Shown: positions 1-8,519, counted from the first letter of the stretch. The stretch: 64,000 bases of DNA from Polyangiaceae bacterium (GCA_019637295.1 JAHBVX010000001.1:347501-411500), one strand, 5' to 3'. Notes: generated from the sequence alone by a model not told the origin. Program-made: numbers and translations.

Positions 1-1
1 C

Positions 2-1813
2 TGGACTTGGATGCTGGGTCACATCGAGCGCAATCACATGGCAGGGTTCCTGCCCAACGACGGAGACACTCCGCCTTCGGGTTTCGCGCCGCTCCCCGAC
101 GCGACCTTACCCTACGAGCACGCGTCCACGTTCAACCGCTGGTGGTACGAGTACCCCAAGACCGGCAACGGCGGCAGCTTCCCACGCTCGGAGTACGTGC
201 AGATCTTCCGGGATCTGGCGCTGATGTTCGGCAACCCCAACAGCTACAATCCGACCCCGGGAGCCGAGAACCTGCCCGCGGGCATCGATCTGAACGACAA
301 GACGGTGGTGGGCGACCGGAACAATCGCGACTGCGCAGTCTGGGTCGACCCCATCGACTCACATCCGGACGTGGCCAAGCAGAAGGAGCTCAGCCAGAAC
401 TGCCCGAAGGAGCGCTGCGAGTACCACGCAGTGCTCGATAACTACTTCGACGACGAGTTCAACCCCAAGGGCACCTTCCCCGTCATCACCGTCTGCGACG
501 GCTCGCCGCAGCAGGCGGACCTGTCCCCGTACGCCAACACCTGGAGCTCGACCGGCAACGACAAGCCCCTCGAGCTCGCCTTGGCCGTGGACTACAACGC
601 CAACGGCGTCCGAGACGAAGACGAGCCCATCCTGCGCCAAGGGCACGAGCCCTTCGACGACTTCGGCAGTGACGGGGTGCCGTCGACCGCGGAGCCCGGC
701 TATCAGCTCGGAGTCAACGAGGACCCGGCGGGCGACGACTGGCACCCGCAGTACAACCCGGGCGGCACCGAGGGCAACTTCCGCTGGGACGAGGGCGAGC
801 CCTTCTTGGACCATGGGCTGGATGGTGTCGCGAACACCGCGTCGAGTCCGTACGACTTCGGCGAAGGGAACGGGAAGTTCGACTACGCGCCCGGCTATCG
901 CACCTTCCTCGAGCGCGACTCGCGCACGGTGCTCGAGCAGCTGCCCTGGGCGACCCACCCGAAGAAGTTCGACGACGCGGCGCTCGCGCGACTCGACCTG
1001 TGGACCGACGGCGGCACGCGAGACCTATTCAACTTCGCGGTGGCGGCGCAAGCGCTCGCCGGCGCTTGGGCGGCGCGAGGCCCCGTGGTCCACTACTACC
1101 ATGAGGTGCAGCACATTCCTGGGCTCAACCCGGACAATCCGAACGACTTTCGTCCGGGTCTGGTGCACTGGGACGACGTCCCGGGTGGCGTGATGTTGCG
1201 CTACGGCAAGATCGATCCCACGGACAAGGACATCCAGGGCGGGTCCGGTCAGCACGTCGGCACCGCCGACGAGATCGCGCGTCGACTGCAGACGGCGCTC
1301 TACTACATCGGCTCGCGCTGGCCGAACGCCCCGCGGACCTTCGACGAAGCCGGCGCCATCGATCCCATCCCAGGTCTCGAGGAGTGCGCGATCGGCGGCT
1401 CGTGCGACTTCGACTTCACCGACTCGCGCGGACGCAAAGGTCCGGTCAGCGTGTCGCTACCGCCGGGCTACGGTCACGTCGGCGCGAAGGACAAGCGCTA
1501 TCCGGTCATCTACCTGCTTCACGGCTACGGACAGACGCCGGAAGACCTCAAGGCTGCCATCATATTCCTCTCGAACTGGATGAACTTCGGCGGGGACTCG
1601 GCGAGCCTACGGCTAGCCAAGGCCATCGTCGTGTACGTCGATGGGCGCTGCCGACCCGGAGCGGAAGAGGCCGAGTGCATCCGAGGCACCTTCTATACGG
1701 ATAGCGTGCGCTCGAAGGGACCCAAGATGGAGGGCTGGTTCTTGGAGCTGATGGACGAGGTCGACAACCGTTACCGCACCATGCCAGAGATGGAAGTCGA
1801 CTGGGTCGAGTGA
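2..1813 (+). CDS. Secreted/surface protein with incomplete C-terminal esterase-like domain (5' partial)
   Basis: The frame is open to the left edge, so the true start may lie outside the window; the first in-window ATG is at 11. About 430 residues of unrecognised sequence contain two Asp/Asn-rich loops that look like EF-hand or dockerin calcium sites (DYNANGVRDEDE and a GEGNGKFD loop). The last 150 residues resemble the start of an esterase-D/feruloyl-esterase alpha/beta hydrolase: a strand with PVIYLLHGYG, then VVYVDGR and a helix ending in a YRT motif. In that family the nucleophile elbow (G-x-S-x-G) follows directly, but here a TGA stops the frame first and no frame just downstream restores it. 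I infer a non-catalytic or truncated hydrolase domain. Substrate is unknown. Confidence 0.7.
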   Translation, partial: WTWMLGHIERNHMAGFLPNDGDTPPSGFAPLPDATLPYEHASTFNRWWYEYPKTGNGGSFPRSEYVQIFRDLALMFGNPNSYNPTPGAENLPAGIDLNDKTVVGDRNNRDCAVWVDPIDSHPDVAKQKELSQNCPKERCEYHAVLDNYFDDEFNPKGTFPVITVCDGSPQQADLSPYANTWSSTGNDKPLELALAVDYNANGVRDEDEPILRQGHEPFDDFGSDGVPSTAEPGYQLGVNEDPAGDDWHPQYNPGGTEGNFRWDEGEPFLDHGLDGVANTASSPYDFGEGNGKFDYAPGYRTFLERDSRTVLEQLPWATHPKKFDDAALARLDLWTDGGTRDLFNFAVAAQALAGAWAARGPVVHYYHEVQHIPGLNPDNPNDFRPGLVHWDDVPGGVMLRYGKIDPTDKDIQGGSGQHVGTADEIARRLQTALYYIGSRWPNAPRTFDEAGAIDPIPGLEECAIGGSCDFDFTDSRGRKGPVSVSLPPGYGHVGAKDKRYPVIYLLHGYGQTPEDLKAAIIFLSNWMNFGGDSASLRLAKAIVVYVDGRCRPGAEEAECIRGTFYTDSVRSKGPKMEGWFLELMDEVDNRYRTMPEMEVDWVE

Positions 1814-1972
1814 CGGAACCGGCCTGAGGCGTGGCGCCAGAGCCTCACGCTGGGTGACGGCATGGGGGGCGCGCGCCACACGGGCTCGCGAGCGGTGCGG
1901 ACATTCGCGCCCTTCTTCCTTGGTATGGCAAGTGCACAGTCGTGCACCCTTACTTTCCTGGAGCCCGCCGTC

Positions 1973-3049
1973 ATGCGTCACCGAAATCTCCGTTCATCAC
2001 TGGCGCTGGCGCTCTGCCTGGCTGGGCTCTCGTCTCCTCTGGGTTGTAGCTCGCGCGCCAATCAGAGCGGTCTCACTCCGGCTTGCGGAGAGCTGTCCGC
2101 GTGCTGCAGCACGCTGGACGAGTCGCAGGCGCCCGCATGTCACGAGCAGGTGTCGGCCCTCGCCGGGAGCGCGGAGCCTGAGGCCGGATGCACCGCCGCG
2201 CATCAGAGCTACGCCGCGGCGGGCCTGTGCGGCGGGACTGGCAGCGGTGGGTTTGGTGCATTCGGGGGCGGCGCGGGTAGCGCGGGAGCCGCCGGCGCGG
2301 CTGGGAGTGCGGGTGCGGCTGGCGGCGCGGCCGGGAGCGCGGGCGGCACAGGCGGAAGCCCCGCCGGAGGCGCGGGCGGCAGCGGTGGCCAAGCGGGCGG
2401 GACTGGTGGTGGCTCCGCGGCGACGGGCGGCAGCGGCGGCACGAGCGGCAGCGGCGGCACGAGCGGCAGCGGCGGCACGAGCGGCAGCGGCGGCACGAGC
2501 GGCAGCGGCGGCACGAGCGGCAGCGGCGGCACGAGCGGCAGCGGCGGAACGGTGCGCCTGCTCTTCAGCGAGTACGTCGAGGGTTCGTCCAACAACAAGG
2601 CGCTCGAGATCTACAACGCGGGCACGGCGGTCGTGGAGCTCGCGAGCTGCGAGCTGCGTCGGTACTCCAATGGTACGACGACGCCGTTCACCATCACCGC
2701 GTTGAACACGTCCGGAGCCTGGCTGTCACCAAAGCAGACCTTCGTGATTTGCCACACTCAGATCGGCGCAGGTGCGATCTGCAACACGTCGACGTCATCG
2801 TTGAACCACAACGGCAACGACGCCTACGAGCTGACCTGTGGAGGCGTCGTGCAAGACGTGTTCGGACAAATCGGTCATGACCCCGTGGTGGCTTGGGGGA
2901 GCACCATCAGCAGCGCGGACCAGACGCTGCAGCGTCACTGCTGGGTGACCCAGGGTGACGCGAACGGCTACGATGCCTTCGACCCCGCCGCGCAGTGGAA
3001 CAACGCCGGGCTCGACGTGCTCACGGGCCTGGGCAAGCACTGCAACTGA
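1973..3049 (+). CDS. Lipoprotein with Gly/Ser linker and lamin-tail-like domain
   Basis: 358 aa from the ATG at 1973. I prefer this to an in-frame ATG at 1862 because it gives a clean lipoprotein signal: positive N-terminus, hydrophobic run and lipobox SSPLGC. A small cysteine-containing segment follows, then about 110 residues of Gly/Ser/Ala-rich linker ending in GSGGTS repeats. The C-terminal ~160 residues match the lamin-tail domain pattern (LLFSEYVEGSSNNKALEIYN, a beta-strand-rich body, conserved Cys pairs). In bacteria this domain sits on secreted and surface proteins and is thought to mediate binding. Likely an outer-membrane-anchored surface protein; ligand unknown. Confidence 0.85.
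   Translation: MRHRNLRSSLALALCLAGLSSPLGCSSRANQSGLTPACGELSACCSTLDESQAPACHEQVSALAGSAEPEAGCTAAHQSYAAAGLCGGTGSGGFGAFGGGAGSAGAAGAAGSAGAAGGAAGSAGGTGGSPAGGAGGSGGQAGGTGGGSAATGGSGGTSGSGGTSGSGGTSGSGGTSGSGGTSGSGGTSGSGGTVRLLFSEYVEGSSNNKALEIYNAGTAVVELASCELRRYSNGTTTPFTITALNTSGAWLSPKQTFVICHTQIGAGAICNTSTSSLNHNGNDAYELTCGGVVQDVFGQIGHDPVVAWGSTISSADQTLQRHCWVTQGDANGYDAFDPAAQWNNAGLDVLTGLGKHCN
2429..2548 (+). repeat. 18-bp in-frame tandem repeat (GSGGTS codons)
   Basis: Six identical 18-bp units (ggcagcggcggcacgagc) run from 2429 to 2536, followed by a partial seventh to 2548. Each encodes GSGGTS in the linker of the lamin-tail lipoprotein. Identity at the DNA level points to recent expansion; copy number could change without shifting the frame. 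Confidence 0.95.
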
Positions 3050-3125
3050 CCACGACCCGCGCGCGGTGCTATGCTGCGGCCCAGCCGACGCGCACTAGGC
3101 TCGTCGACGCAGCCAGGAGCCGAAC

Positions 3126-4760
3126 ATGAGCGGGCGCTCGGGAGCGAGAACGATGGGCAAGGTCGCGGCGCTCGTGGTGTTGCACTCGGCGCTGCTCGGC
3201 TGCGGCGGCGGAGAGGACCCGGGTGGTGCCTCTGGCGGGACAGGCGGCTCCGGCGCAGCTGGCGGCGGGGGAACCAGCGGCAGCGGGGGTTCGGGCGGCA
3301 CGACACCCAAGCCGAGCGATTGCCCCGGCCGTCTCGAGCCCGTGGCGCTGGGCAGCGACGCGCACACGGTGGGTGACGGCACCGCGGCGAGCTGCACCGA
3401 GGCTGCGCTCAGGTCCGCGGTGGACGCCGTCACGAACGCTGGCGGCGGTTCGATCCGGTTCGACTGCGGCGGCAAGCACACCATCACGCTCGGCGCTCAG
3501 CTCGAAGTGGCGTCGGCCCAGGACAAGCGTGTGGTCGTGGACGGCAACGGCGAGATCACGATCAGCGGCGGCAAGAAGACGCGCATCTTCGACCTGGACA
3601 ACCACACGAACTTCGTCGTTCAGCGGCTGACGTTGAGCGGGGGCTTCGTCGCCGCCGGCGAGCCGACGGAGACCAACACCCCGTCCAACTCCGGGGCTGC
3701 CATTCGACACCCTTGGTTCGGCACGTTGCTCGTGATTGACGTGCGCTTCGAGGACAACCACTGCGACAGCCTCGACGGCGAGATCGGCGGGGGCGCGATC
3801 TTTGCCGGTGGTCTCACCGAGGCGGTGGTGTCCGGGTCGGAGTTCGTCGACAACGGCGCTTCGAACGGCGGCGGCATCCTGAATCGCGGCACCACTCTGA
3901 CCATCGTGGACACGGTCTTTCGCGGCAATCGGGCGCGAAGCACTGGGTCCGGACAGTACGGCAATGGCGGCGGTGTGTACATCGATGGGATGAACTACGA
4001 GAACCCGGGCGGCGATCTCGTCGTGTGCGGAGCGCTCTTCGAGGACAACGTCGCCATGACGCACGGCAGCGGCATGTTCGCGTACTTCTACGAAGGGTCG
4101 GAGTCGTTCATCCACGACTCGGTGTTCCACGCCAATCGCTTCGACAACGGAGGAAAGGGCTCGGGTGCGCTGTATCACGAGGCCGTTCCGCTCTCGCTTA
4201 CGGGCACCACGTTCTCCGACAACTCTGGTGGCGAGCACGCCGGCGCCATCTTCCTCGGGCAGAAGTCCGTCGCGCAGATCGCCAACTGCACCTTCGCGAA
4301 CAACCGAGTGTCGGGCAACGGCGCGGGCCTCTTCAACGGCGCTGCCACCGCCCACTTCACGAACTGTACGTTCAGCGGTAACGACGCGGACTACGGTCCG
4401 GCGATCTTCAAGGGACAGTCCGCCACGGTCACGCTGAAGAACACCCTGTTCGCGGCCAACACGACCGCCAACGAGTTCAGCGCCACGAGCTGCCATGCTC
4501 CGCTGACGGACTTGGGTGGCAACCTGCAGTGGCCAGAGATCAAGCCCACGGGCAAGCCAGACGCGCCCTGCGTCTCCGGGATCACCTTCGCCGACCCCGC
4601 GCTCTTGCCGCTCGCGGACAACGGCGGCTTCTCCAAGACCTTCGCGCTCGGGGCCGGCAGCCCCGCGATCGGACTCGGCAGCGGCTGCCCCGACACGGAC
4701 CAGCGCGGGTTGCCTCGCTCCGAGCCCTGCGACACGGGCGCCTACGAACACCAACCGTGA
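3126..4760 (+). CDS. Right-handed beta-helix lipoprotein, choice-of-anchor Q type
   Basis: 544 aa. An AGGAG ribosome-binding site at 3115-3119 lies 6 nt before the ATG at 3126, which decides the start over an internal ATG at 3153. The signal peptide ends in a lipobox (SALLGC), followed by a Gly/Ser linker. Residues ~85-110 resemble the CSLREA-type N-cap (CTEAALRSAV), then come many short beta-helix rungs with repeated Asn/Gly turns (FEDN, FVDNGAS, FRGNRA, FSDNSGGEHAGAI, FANNRVSGNGAG). The C-terminus (SPAIGLGSGCPDTDQRG ... CDTGAYE) is the typical choice-of-anchor Q ending. Such proteins are cell-surface polysaccharide-binding or adhesin-like. No catalytic residues of a pectate lyase are evident. 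Confidence 0.88.
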   Translation: MSGRSGARTMGKVAALVVLHSALLGCGGGEDPGGASGGTGGSGAAGGGGTSGSGGSGGTTPKPSDCPGRLEPVALGSDAHTVGDGTAASCTEAALRSAVDAVTNAGGGSIRFDCGGKHTITLGAQLEVASAQDKRVVVDGNGEITISGGKKTRIFDLDNHTNFVVQRLTLSGGFVAAGEPTETNTPSNSGAAIRHPWFGTLLVIDVRFEDNHCDSLDGEIGGGAIFAGGLTEAVVSGSEFVDNGASNGGGILNRGTTLTIVDTVFRGNRARSTGSGQYGNGGGVYIDGMNYENPGGDLVVCGALFEDNVAMTHGSGMFAYFYEGSESFIHDSVFHANRFDNGGKGSGALYHEAVPLSLTGTTFSDNSGGEHAGAIFLGQKSVAQIANCTFANNRVSGNGAGLFNGAATAHFTNCTFSGNDADYGPAIFKGQSATVTLKNTLFAANTTANEFSATSCHAPLTDLGGNLQWPEIKPTGKPDAPCVSGITFADPALLPLADNGGFSKTFALGAGSPAIGLGSGCPDTDQRGLPRSEPCDTGAYEHQP

Positions 4761-4772
4761 AGGACGTGCAGC

Positions 4773-5186
4773 GTGAAGCGTCCGGTCCTGCGGGTTGCGC
4801 TGGACGAACTCAGTCGTCGTCGCGTTGCTGCTCTCGCCGAGCACCCGGTGCTGCGCGCCGACCACGTCACGTTGGTGTTCGGAGTTCCGCCGTCGGAGCT
4901 CGAGCCGAGTTCCGTGCCATCGGGTTGGGTCCTCGGCGCGCGGGTGAGCGTCCAAGCCGTGTCCTTGGCTCGTGACGAGCGTGTGCAGGCACTGGTGGTC
5001 GAGGCGAGTGGTTCGAGCCGGCGCCCGCACGACGGCGGCGTGCTCCATGTCACGGTGAGCCGGGCGGCGGGCGCTCGCTCGAGCGACGCCAACCAACTGC
5101 TGGAGCGCACTCTGGGCGAGCCCATCACGCTCGAGCTGTGGGGCGTCGTCGAGTGGACGGACTACGCGCACGACGACTCGCGCTGA
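4773..5186 (+). CDS. Small predicted 2H phosphoesterase-like protein
   Basis: 137 aa, GTG start at 4773, 12 nt after the preceding stop, with AAGGA upstream. Two H-x-T motifs are visible, HVTL at residues 31-34 and HVTV at 92-95, the hallmark of 2H phosphoesterases, which act on 2',3'-cyclic or 2'-5' RNA ends. The segment after the second motif (GARSSDANQLLE) followed by a strand ending GVVEW resembles the C-terminal cyclic phosphodiesterase domain of plant/fungal tRNA ligases more than LigT/ThpR proteins. I infer an RNA-end or cyclic-nucleotide phosphodiesterase. The protein is shorter than LigT (about 180 aa), with only 61 residues between the motifs. Substrate is unproven; no RNA ligase gene lies nearby. 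Confidence 0.6.
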   Translation: MKRPVLRVALDELSRRRVAALAEHPVLRADHVTLVFGVPPSELEPSSVPSGWVLGARVSVQAVSLARDERVQALVVEASGSSRRPHDGGVLHVTVSRAAGARSSDANQLLERTLGEPITLELWGVVEWTDYAHDDSR

Positions 5187-5198
5187 CCGCGAGTCGTC
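5172..5198. terminator. Hairpin spanning the stops of two convergent genes
   Basis: Perfect 11-bp stem (5172-5182 with 5188-5198) and 5-nt loop. The forward gene's TGA (5184-5186) lies in the loop, and the stem reaches the reverse-strand proC stop (5197-5199). No T tract follows. Candidate bidirectional terminator. Confidence 0.55.
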
Positions 5199-6042
5199 AA
5201 CGCTCGAGCTTCTTGGCCATCGCTTCGCCAAGCTCGAGCGCGCGCCGCGTCGCGCTGTCGACGGCGTCGATCAGCGTGCGCCGGAGCCCGCCCGACTCCA
5301 GCGTGTGGAGGCCCGCGATTGCGGTGCCCCCCGGGCTCGTCACCATGTCCTTGAGGCGGCCAGGGTGCTCACCCGTCTCGAGCTGCAGCTTCGCGGAGCC
5401 ATACACCGTCTGCGCGGCGAGCAAGAGCGCCGTGTCGCGATGCAGACCCACCTTCACTCCGCCGTCCGCGAGCGCCTCGATGATCAACATGATGTACGCC
5501 GGGCCACTGCCGCTGAGGCCAGTGACCGCGTCAATCAGGCTCTCGTCGAGCACGACCGTGCGACCCACGGCGTCGAACAGCGCGCGAGCGGTGGCGACGT
5601 CTTCCTGGGTGGCGTGCGCACCTGGGGCGACGCCGGTGGCGCCGGCGAGCACGATGGCCGCCGTGTTCGGCATCGCACGAACCACACGCGCGCCCTTGGG
5701 CAGGCGCGCTTCGATGGCATGAATCGGCACCCCGGCGGCGATGCTCACCACGAGCGTCTCTGGGCCGAGTTGGAAGCCCACTTCGTCCAAGACGCGGTCG
5801 ATGACCTGAGGCTTGACCGCCAAGACGAGCAGCGTGGCCCACTGGCACAGCTCGACGTTGCTCGCCGCCGCAGCGATGCCGTGCTCCCGCGTCAGCTCCG
5901 TCAGCCGCTCACCGCGCACATCGCTCGCACGAATACGGTCGGCGGAGATGGTCTGTGACGCGAGGAGACCACGAATGAGCGCGCCTGCCATGTTCCCGGC
6001 GCCGAGCATACCGATGCGTTGCGAGTCCATTGGGCGTGCCAT
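5197..6042 (-). CDS. proC: Pyrroline-5-carboxylate reductase
   Basis: 281 aa, the normal ProC length. It catalyses the NAD(P)H-dependent last step of proline synthesis in the cytoplasm. The N-terminal Rossmann motif (IGMLGAGNMAGALI) follows directly, a central VLAVKPQ segment is present, and the family signature is near residues 175-200 (GLSGSGPAYIMLIIEAL, then GL and a TSPGGTT-like TSPGGTA stretch). The start at 6042 gives four extra residues; the ATG at 6030 is also plausible because a TATGGC hexamer lies 7 nt upstream of it. It is transcribed alone, convergent with the 2H-like gene. Confidence 0.95.
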   Translation of the reverse strand: MARPMDSQRIGMLGAGNMAGALIRGLLASQTISADRIRASDVRGERLTELTREHGIAAAASNVELCQWATLLVLAVKPQVIDRVLDEVGFQLGPETLVVSIAAGVPIHAIEARLPKGARVVRAMPNTAAIVLAGATGVAPGAHATQEDVATARALFDAVGRTVVLDESLIDAVTGLSGSGPAYIMLIIEALADGGVKVGLHRDTALLLAAQTVYGSAKLQLETGEHPGRLKDMVTSPGGTAIAGLHTLESGGLRRTLIDAVDSATRRALELGEAMAKKLER

Positions 6043-6086
6043 ACCGCGCTTTGCACGTGGGAGCGAGCCGCGCGAGCGAGGGGCCT

Positions 6087-6782
6087 TCAGACGCCGAGCT
6101 CTGCGAGGACGCGGCCAACTGCTTGCGCATCAGGTGCCCAGTGAGCATGCTCGAGGGGCTCGGGGCAGGGGGTCGCCGAGAAGTAGATCGCGCGGGCGCC
6201 CACGGCCACCGCGCCACGCACGTCCGCCTCCCAGGAGTCGCCGACGTGGATCAAGTCCGCGCAGCGGACGCCGAGCCGTCCGGCGGTGTGGTCGAAGATC
6301 CTCGGGTCCGGCTTCTCGAACTCGAGGGTGCCAGAGTCGACGATGGCGCGGAACGCCGAGGCGATCCCGAGTTCGCTGGCGAGCTCGTTGAGCTTGCCCT
6401 CCGAGTTGGACAACACGGCGAGGAGCACGCCGCGTGCGGCGAGGCTCCGGACGAGCTCGAACATGCCGGGTACGGGCCTGCGCCACAGGTTCACCCGGCG
6501 TTGCTCGGCCCACAGCCACGCGACCAGGTCGCGGCGCTGCTGTGGTGCCTCGGGCATGCAGCCCGACGCGGAGAGGAGCGTGAACATGAACGTGCTCCAG
6601 GCCCGCTCCCCGACTAGGCCTTCTGCTTTGGCTCGGCCGTAGGCGCCCCACGCCAGCGCGACGTTCAGCTCCAGCGCCAGCGCGCTCACCTGCGCGTTCT
6701 GCTCGCGACAGCGAGCGGCCAACAGCTCGGTGTCGAGCTCGGCCAGGGTCTGTCCGAAGTCGAACGTCACCGCCAGCGTCAC
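6087..6782 (-). CDS. HAD-superfamily hydrolase, variant motif I
   Basis: 231 aa, GTG start overlapping the dnaJ stop by 4 bp (GTGA), so translation is probably coupled. The HAD fold is supported by motif I FDFGQTL (Asp8), motif II VLSNSEG, a Lys in EKPDPRIF and the motif IV-like segment LIHVGDSWEADV. The second Asp of the usual DxDGT loop is Gly10 (DFGQT); this Asp normally acts as general acid/base. Similar DFGGT/DFGQT HADs exist, so activity may be altered, not absent. Substrate cannot be predicted; a phosphatase or phosphoglycolate-phosphatase-like role is the default. Confidence 0.85.
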   Translation of the reverse strand: MTLAVTFDFGQTLAELDTELLAARCREQNAQVSALALELNVALAWGAYGRAKAEGLVGERAWSTFMFTLLSASGCMPEAPQQRRDLVAWLWAEQRRVNLWRRPVPGMFELVRSLAARGVLLAVLSNSEGKLNELASELGIASAFRAIVDSGTLEFEKPDPRIFDHTAGRLGVRCADLIHVGDSWEADVRGAVAVGARAIYFSATPCPEPLEHAHWAPDAQAVGRVLAELGV

Positions 6783-7870
6783 CCGAACCAGCCTTTCAGC
6801 TTCTCCAAGAACGTGCGCTGTTGCGGCTGGACGTCCTCGCCGAGCTCGCTCGCCAGTTGCTCGATCAGCTCCCGCGCTCGTTCGGTCAGCTCGGTAGGCA
6901 CCTCGATCCCCACTTCCACCAGCTGATCCCCTCGGCCGCCGCGCACACGATGTACGATGCCCTTACCCCGCATGCGCAGCACGTGGCCGGGTTGGGTTGC
7001 GGGCGGAACGCGCAGCGTTGCGCGACCATCGAGGGTGGGGACCTCGATCTCCGATCCGAGCGCCGCTTGCGCGAACGTCAGCGGCACCTTGCAGACCACG
7101 TCGTCGCCCACGCGCGTGAAGAACGGGTGCGACTCGACCTCGATCAGGATCTCGAGGTTGCCCGGGGCGCGATCCGGGCGCACGCGGTGGCCGGCGCCCT
7201 CGACGATGCGGCTCGCGCCGCTCTCGATTCCCGCCGGGATCTCCACCTCGGCGGAGCGTCTCACTTTGCGCAGGCCTGCGCCACGGCACCCGGCGCAGGT
7301 CGAAGCCGCCACGCGCCCGCGTCCACTGCAGCGAGAGCACGGGCGTTCCACCGCGAACGGCAGCAGCCCCTGTTGGAATCGGACGCGACCCCGTCCGCTG
7401 CAGGCGCTGCAGGTGCTGACCTCGGCCCCTCTCGCGCCGCCGCTGCCGTCGCAGTCGCTGCAGAGCTCGCGGCAGTCGTAGTGCAGGGTCTTGCGTGTAC
7501 CGCTGGCGGCCTGCTCGAAGCTGACGGTCACGCGCTCGCGGATGTCACCCCGTTCTCCCGTGCGGATGCCGAGCGCGCCGAGCAGATCGCCGAACAGGCC
7601 GTCGAGGCCCACCTGCACGAAGACCTGGCCTCCCGCTGCCGCCCCACCCGGCTGAAACGCGGCGGCCCCGAAGCGGTCCCAGGCGGCCCGCTTCTGCGGG
7701 TCCGAGAGGATCTGGTGGGCGGCGTTGGCCTCGGTGAACCGGGCATGCGCGCGGGGGTCGTCCGGGTTCTTGTCGGGATGGTGAAGTGCGGCGACCTTGC
7801 GAAAAGCCGCGCGGATATCGGCCTCGGAGGCGTCCCGGGGGACTCCCAACACCTCGTAGGGATCGCGCAC
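6779..7870 (-). CDS. dnaJ: Chaperone DnaJ (type I J-protein)
   Basis: 363 aa from the GTG at 7870, which begins RDPYEVLGV, the usual DnaJ N-terminus; the frame extends upstream to 7978 but that part is not J-domain. The J domain carries HPD (LHHPDKNP). A short Gly-rich linker leads to four zinc motifs of CxxCxGxG type (CSDCDGSG, CSACSGRG, CSRCSGRG, CAGCRGAG) and the C-terminal substrate-binding domain. DnaJ stimulates DnaK ATPase and delivers unfolded clients. Here it is not next to dnaK: grpE-dnaK lie 15 kb away on the other strand, while dnaJ is coupled to a HAD gene. It could therefore be one of several J-proteins. Confidence 0.93.
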   Translation of the reverse strand: MRDPYEVLGVPRDASEADIRAAFRKVAALHHPDKNPDDPRAHARFTEANAAHQILSDPQKRAAWDRFGAAAFQPGGAAAGGQVFVQVGLDGLFGDLLGALGIRTGERGDIRERVTVSFEQAASGTRKTLHYDCRELCSDCDGSGGARGAEVSTCSACSGRGRVRFQQGLLPFAVERPCSRCSGRGRVAASTCAGCRGAGLRKVRRSAEVEIPAGIESGASRIVEGAGHRVRPDRAPGNLEILIEVESHPFFTRVGDDVVCKVPLTFAQAALGSEIEVPTLDGRATLRVPPATQPGHVLRMRGKGIVHRVRGGRGDQLVEVGIEVPTELTERARELIEQLASELGEDVQPQQRTFLEKLKGWFG

Positions 7871-8016
7871 GCCCGCGACATAGCACGGCCTCCCGCGCGC
7901 GGCGGGCCTCGCATGCCTCAGGCCCGCCCGACCAGCACCCCCACGCGTCGGGGCGCTCGCGGCCGGTAATCGCCGCACACTTGGCGCTTCCTGGCCAGAG
8001 CGACTACCCTCACTTC

Positions 8017-8439
8017 ATGGTCGAGTCCGACGCCGAGGAGGACCGGCGCCAATCGCTGCGTGCCCCCATCGAGTTGAAGGTCGAGTACAAGCGCCTCAAC
8101 ACGTTCTTCGCTGACTACACCAAGAACATCTCACGGGGCGGAACCTTCATCGCCACCGAGCGCCCCCTGCCGCTCGGTACCGAGTTCGTCTTCGCGCTCA
8201 CCATCCCTCGGCTCGAGGAGCCGCTGCGGCTGCGGGGCAAGGTGATGTGGACCACCCCCGTGTCGAGCGCCACTAGTGAAGAGCCACCGGGGATGGGCAT
8301 CGAGTTCCAGTTCGACTCGGATCAGGAGCGCCGCGATACGGTTCGCTCCGTCGAGACGCTGCTCGTCGCCGAGCTCGGCGATGTGCTGGCGGAGAAGCTC
8401 TTGGGTCGTCCGGTCGAGGGTGGCGAGTCGGAGGACTGA
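8017..8439 (+). CDS. PilZ-domain protein (TIGR02266-like)
   Basis: 140 aa from ATG 8017; a TACCCT hexamer ends exactly 6 nt upstream. PilZ domains bind cyclic-di-GMP or act as adaptors. Visible are the N-terminal Arg motif region (RRQSLRAPI) and the second motif as NISRGGTFI, where the usual DxSxxG has Asn for Asp. The later strands (TEFVFALTIP, LRGKVMW, GMGIEFQF) and C-terminal helix fit the TIGR02266 PilZ subfamily described as a Myxococcus paralogous family. Likely a signalling adaptor in motility or envelope control; c-di-GMP binding is plausible but not certain. Confidence 0.85.
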   Translation: MVESDAEEDRRQSLRAPIELKVEYKRLNTFFADYTKNISRGGTFIATERPLPLGTEFVFALTIPRLEEPLRLRGKVMWTTPVSSATSEEPPGMGIEFQFDSDQERRDTVRSVETLLVAELGDVLAEKLLGRPVEGGESED

Positions 8440-8519
8440 GAGCAGGTCTCGAGACCTCCCGTCGCCGGACCGGCAGACTCGCCGCTGGCAGCGCTACGAA
8501 GCTCCGCAGAGCTCCGCGC

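Noticed and set aside
2209-2598. Pro-rich minus-strand frame
   Set aside because: It is the reverse complement of the Gly/Ser tandem repeat in the lamin-tail lipoprotein.
8444-8457. 14-bp palindrome AGGTCTC/GAGACCT after the PilZ gene
   Set aside because: No loop and no flanking pairs; it would make a weak hairpin only. Restriction-site-like chance palindrome.
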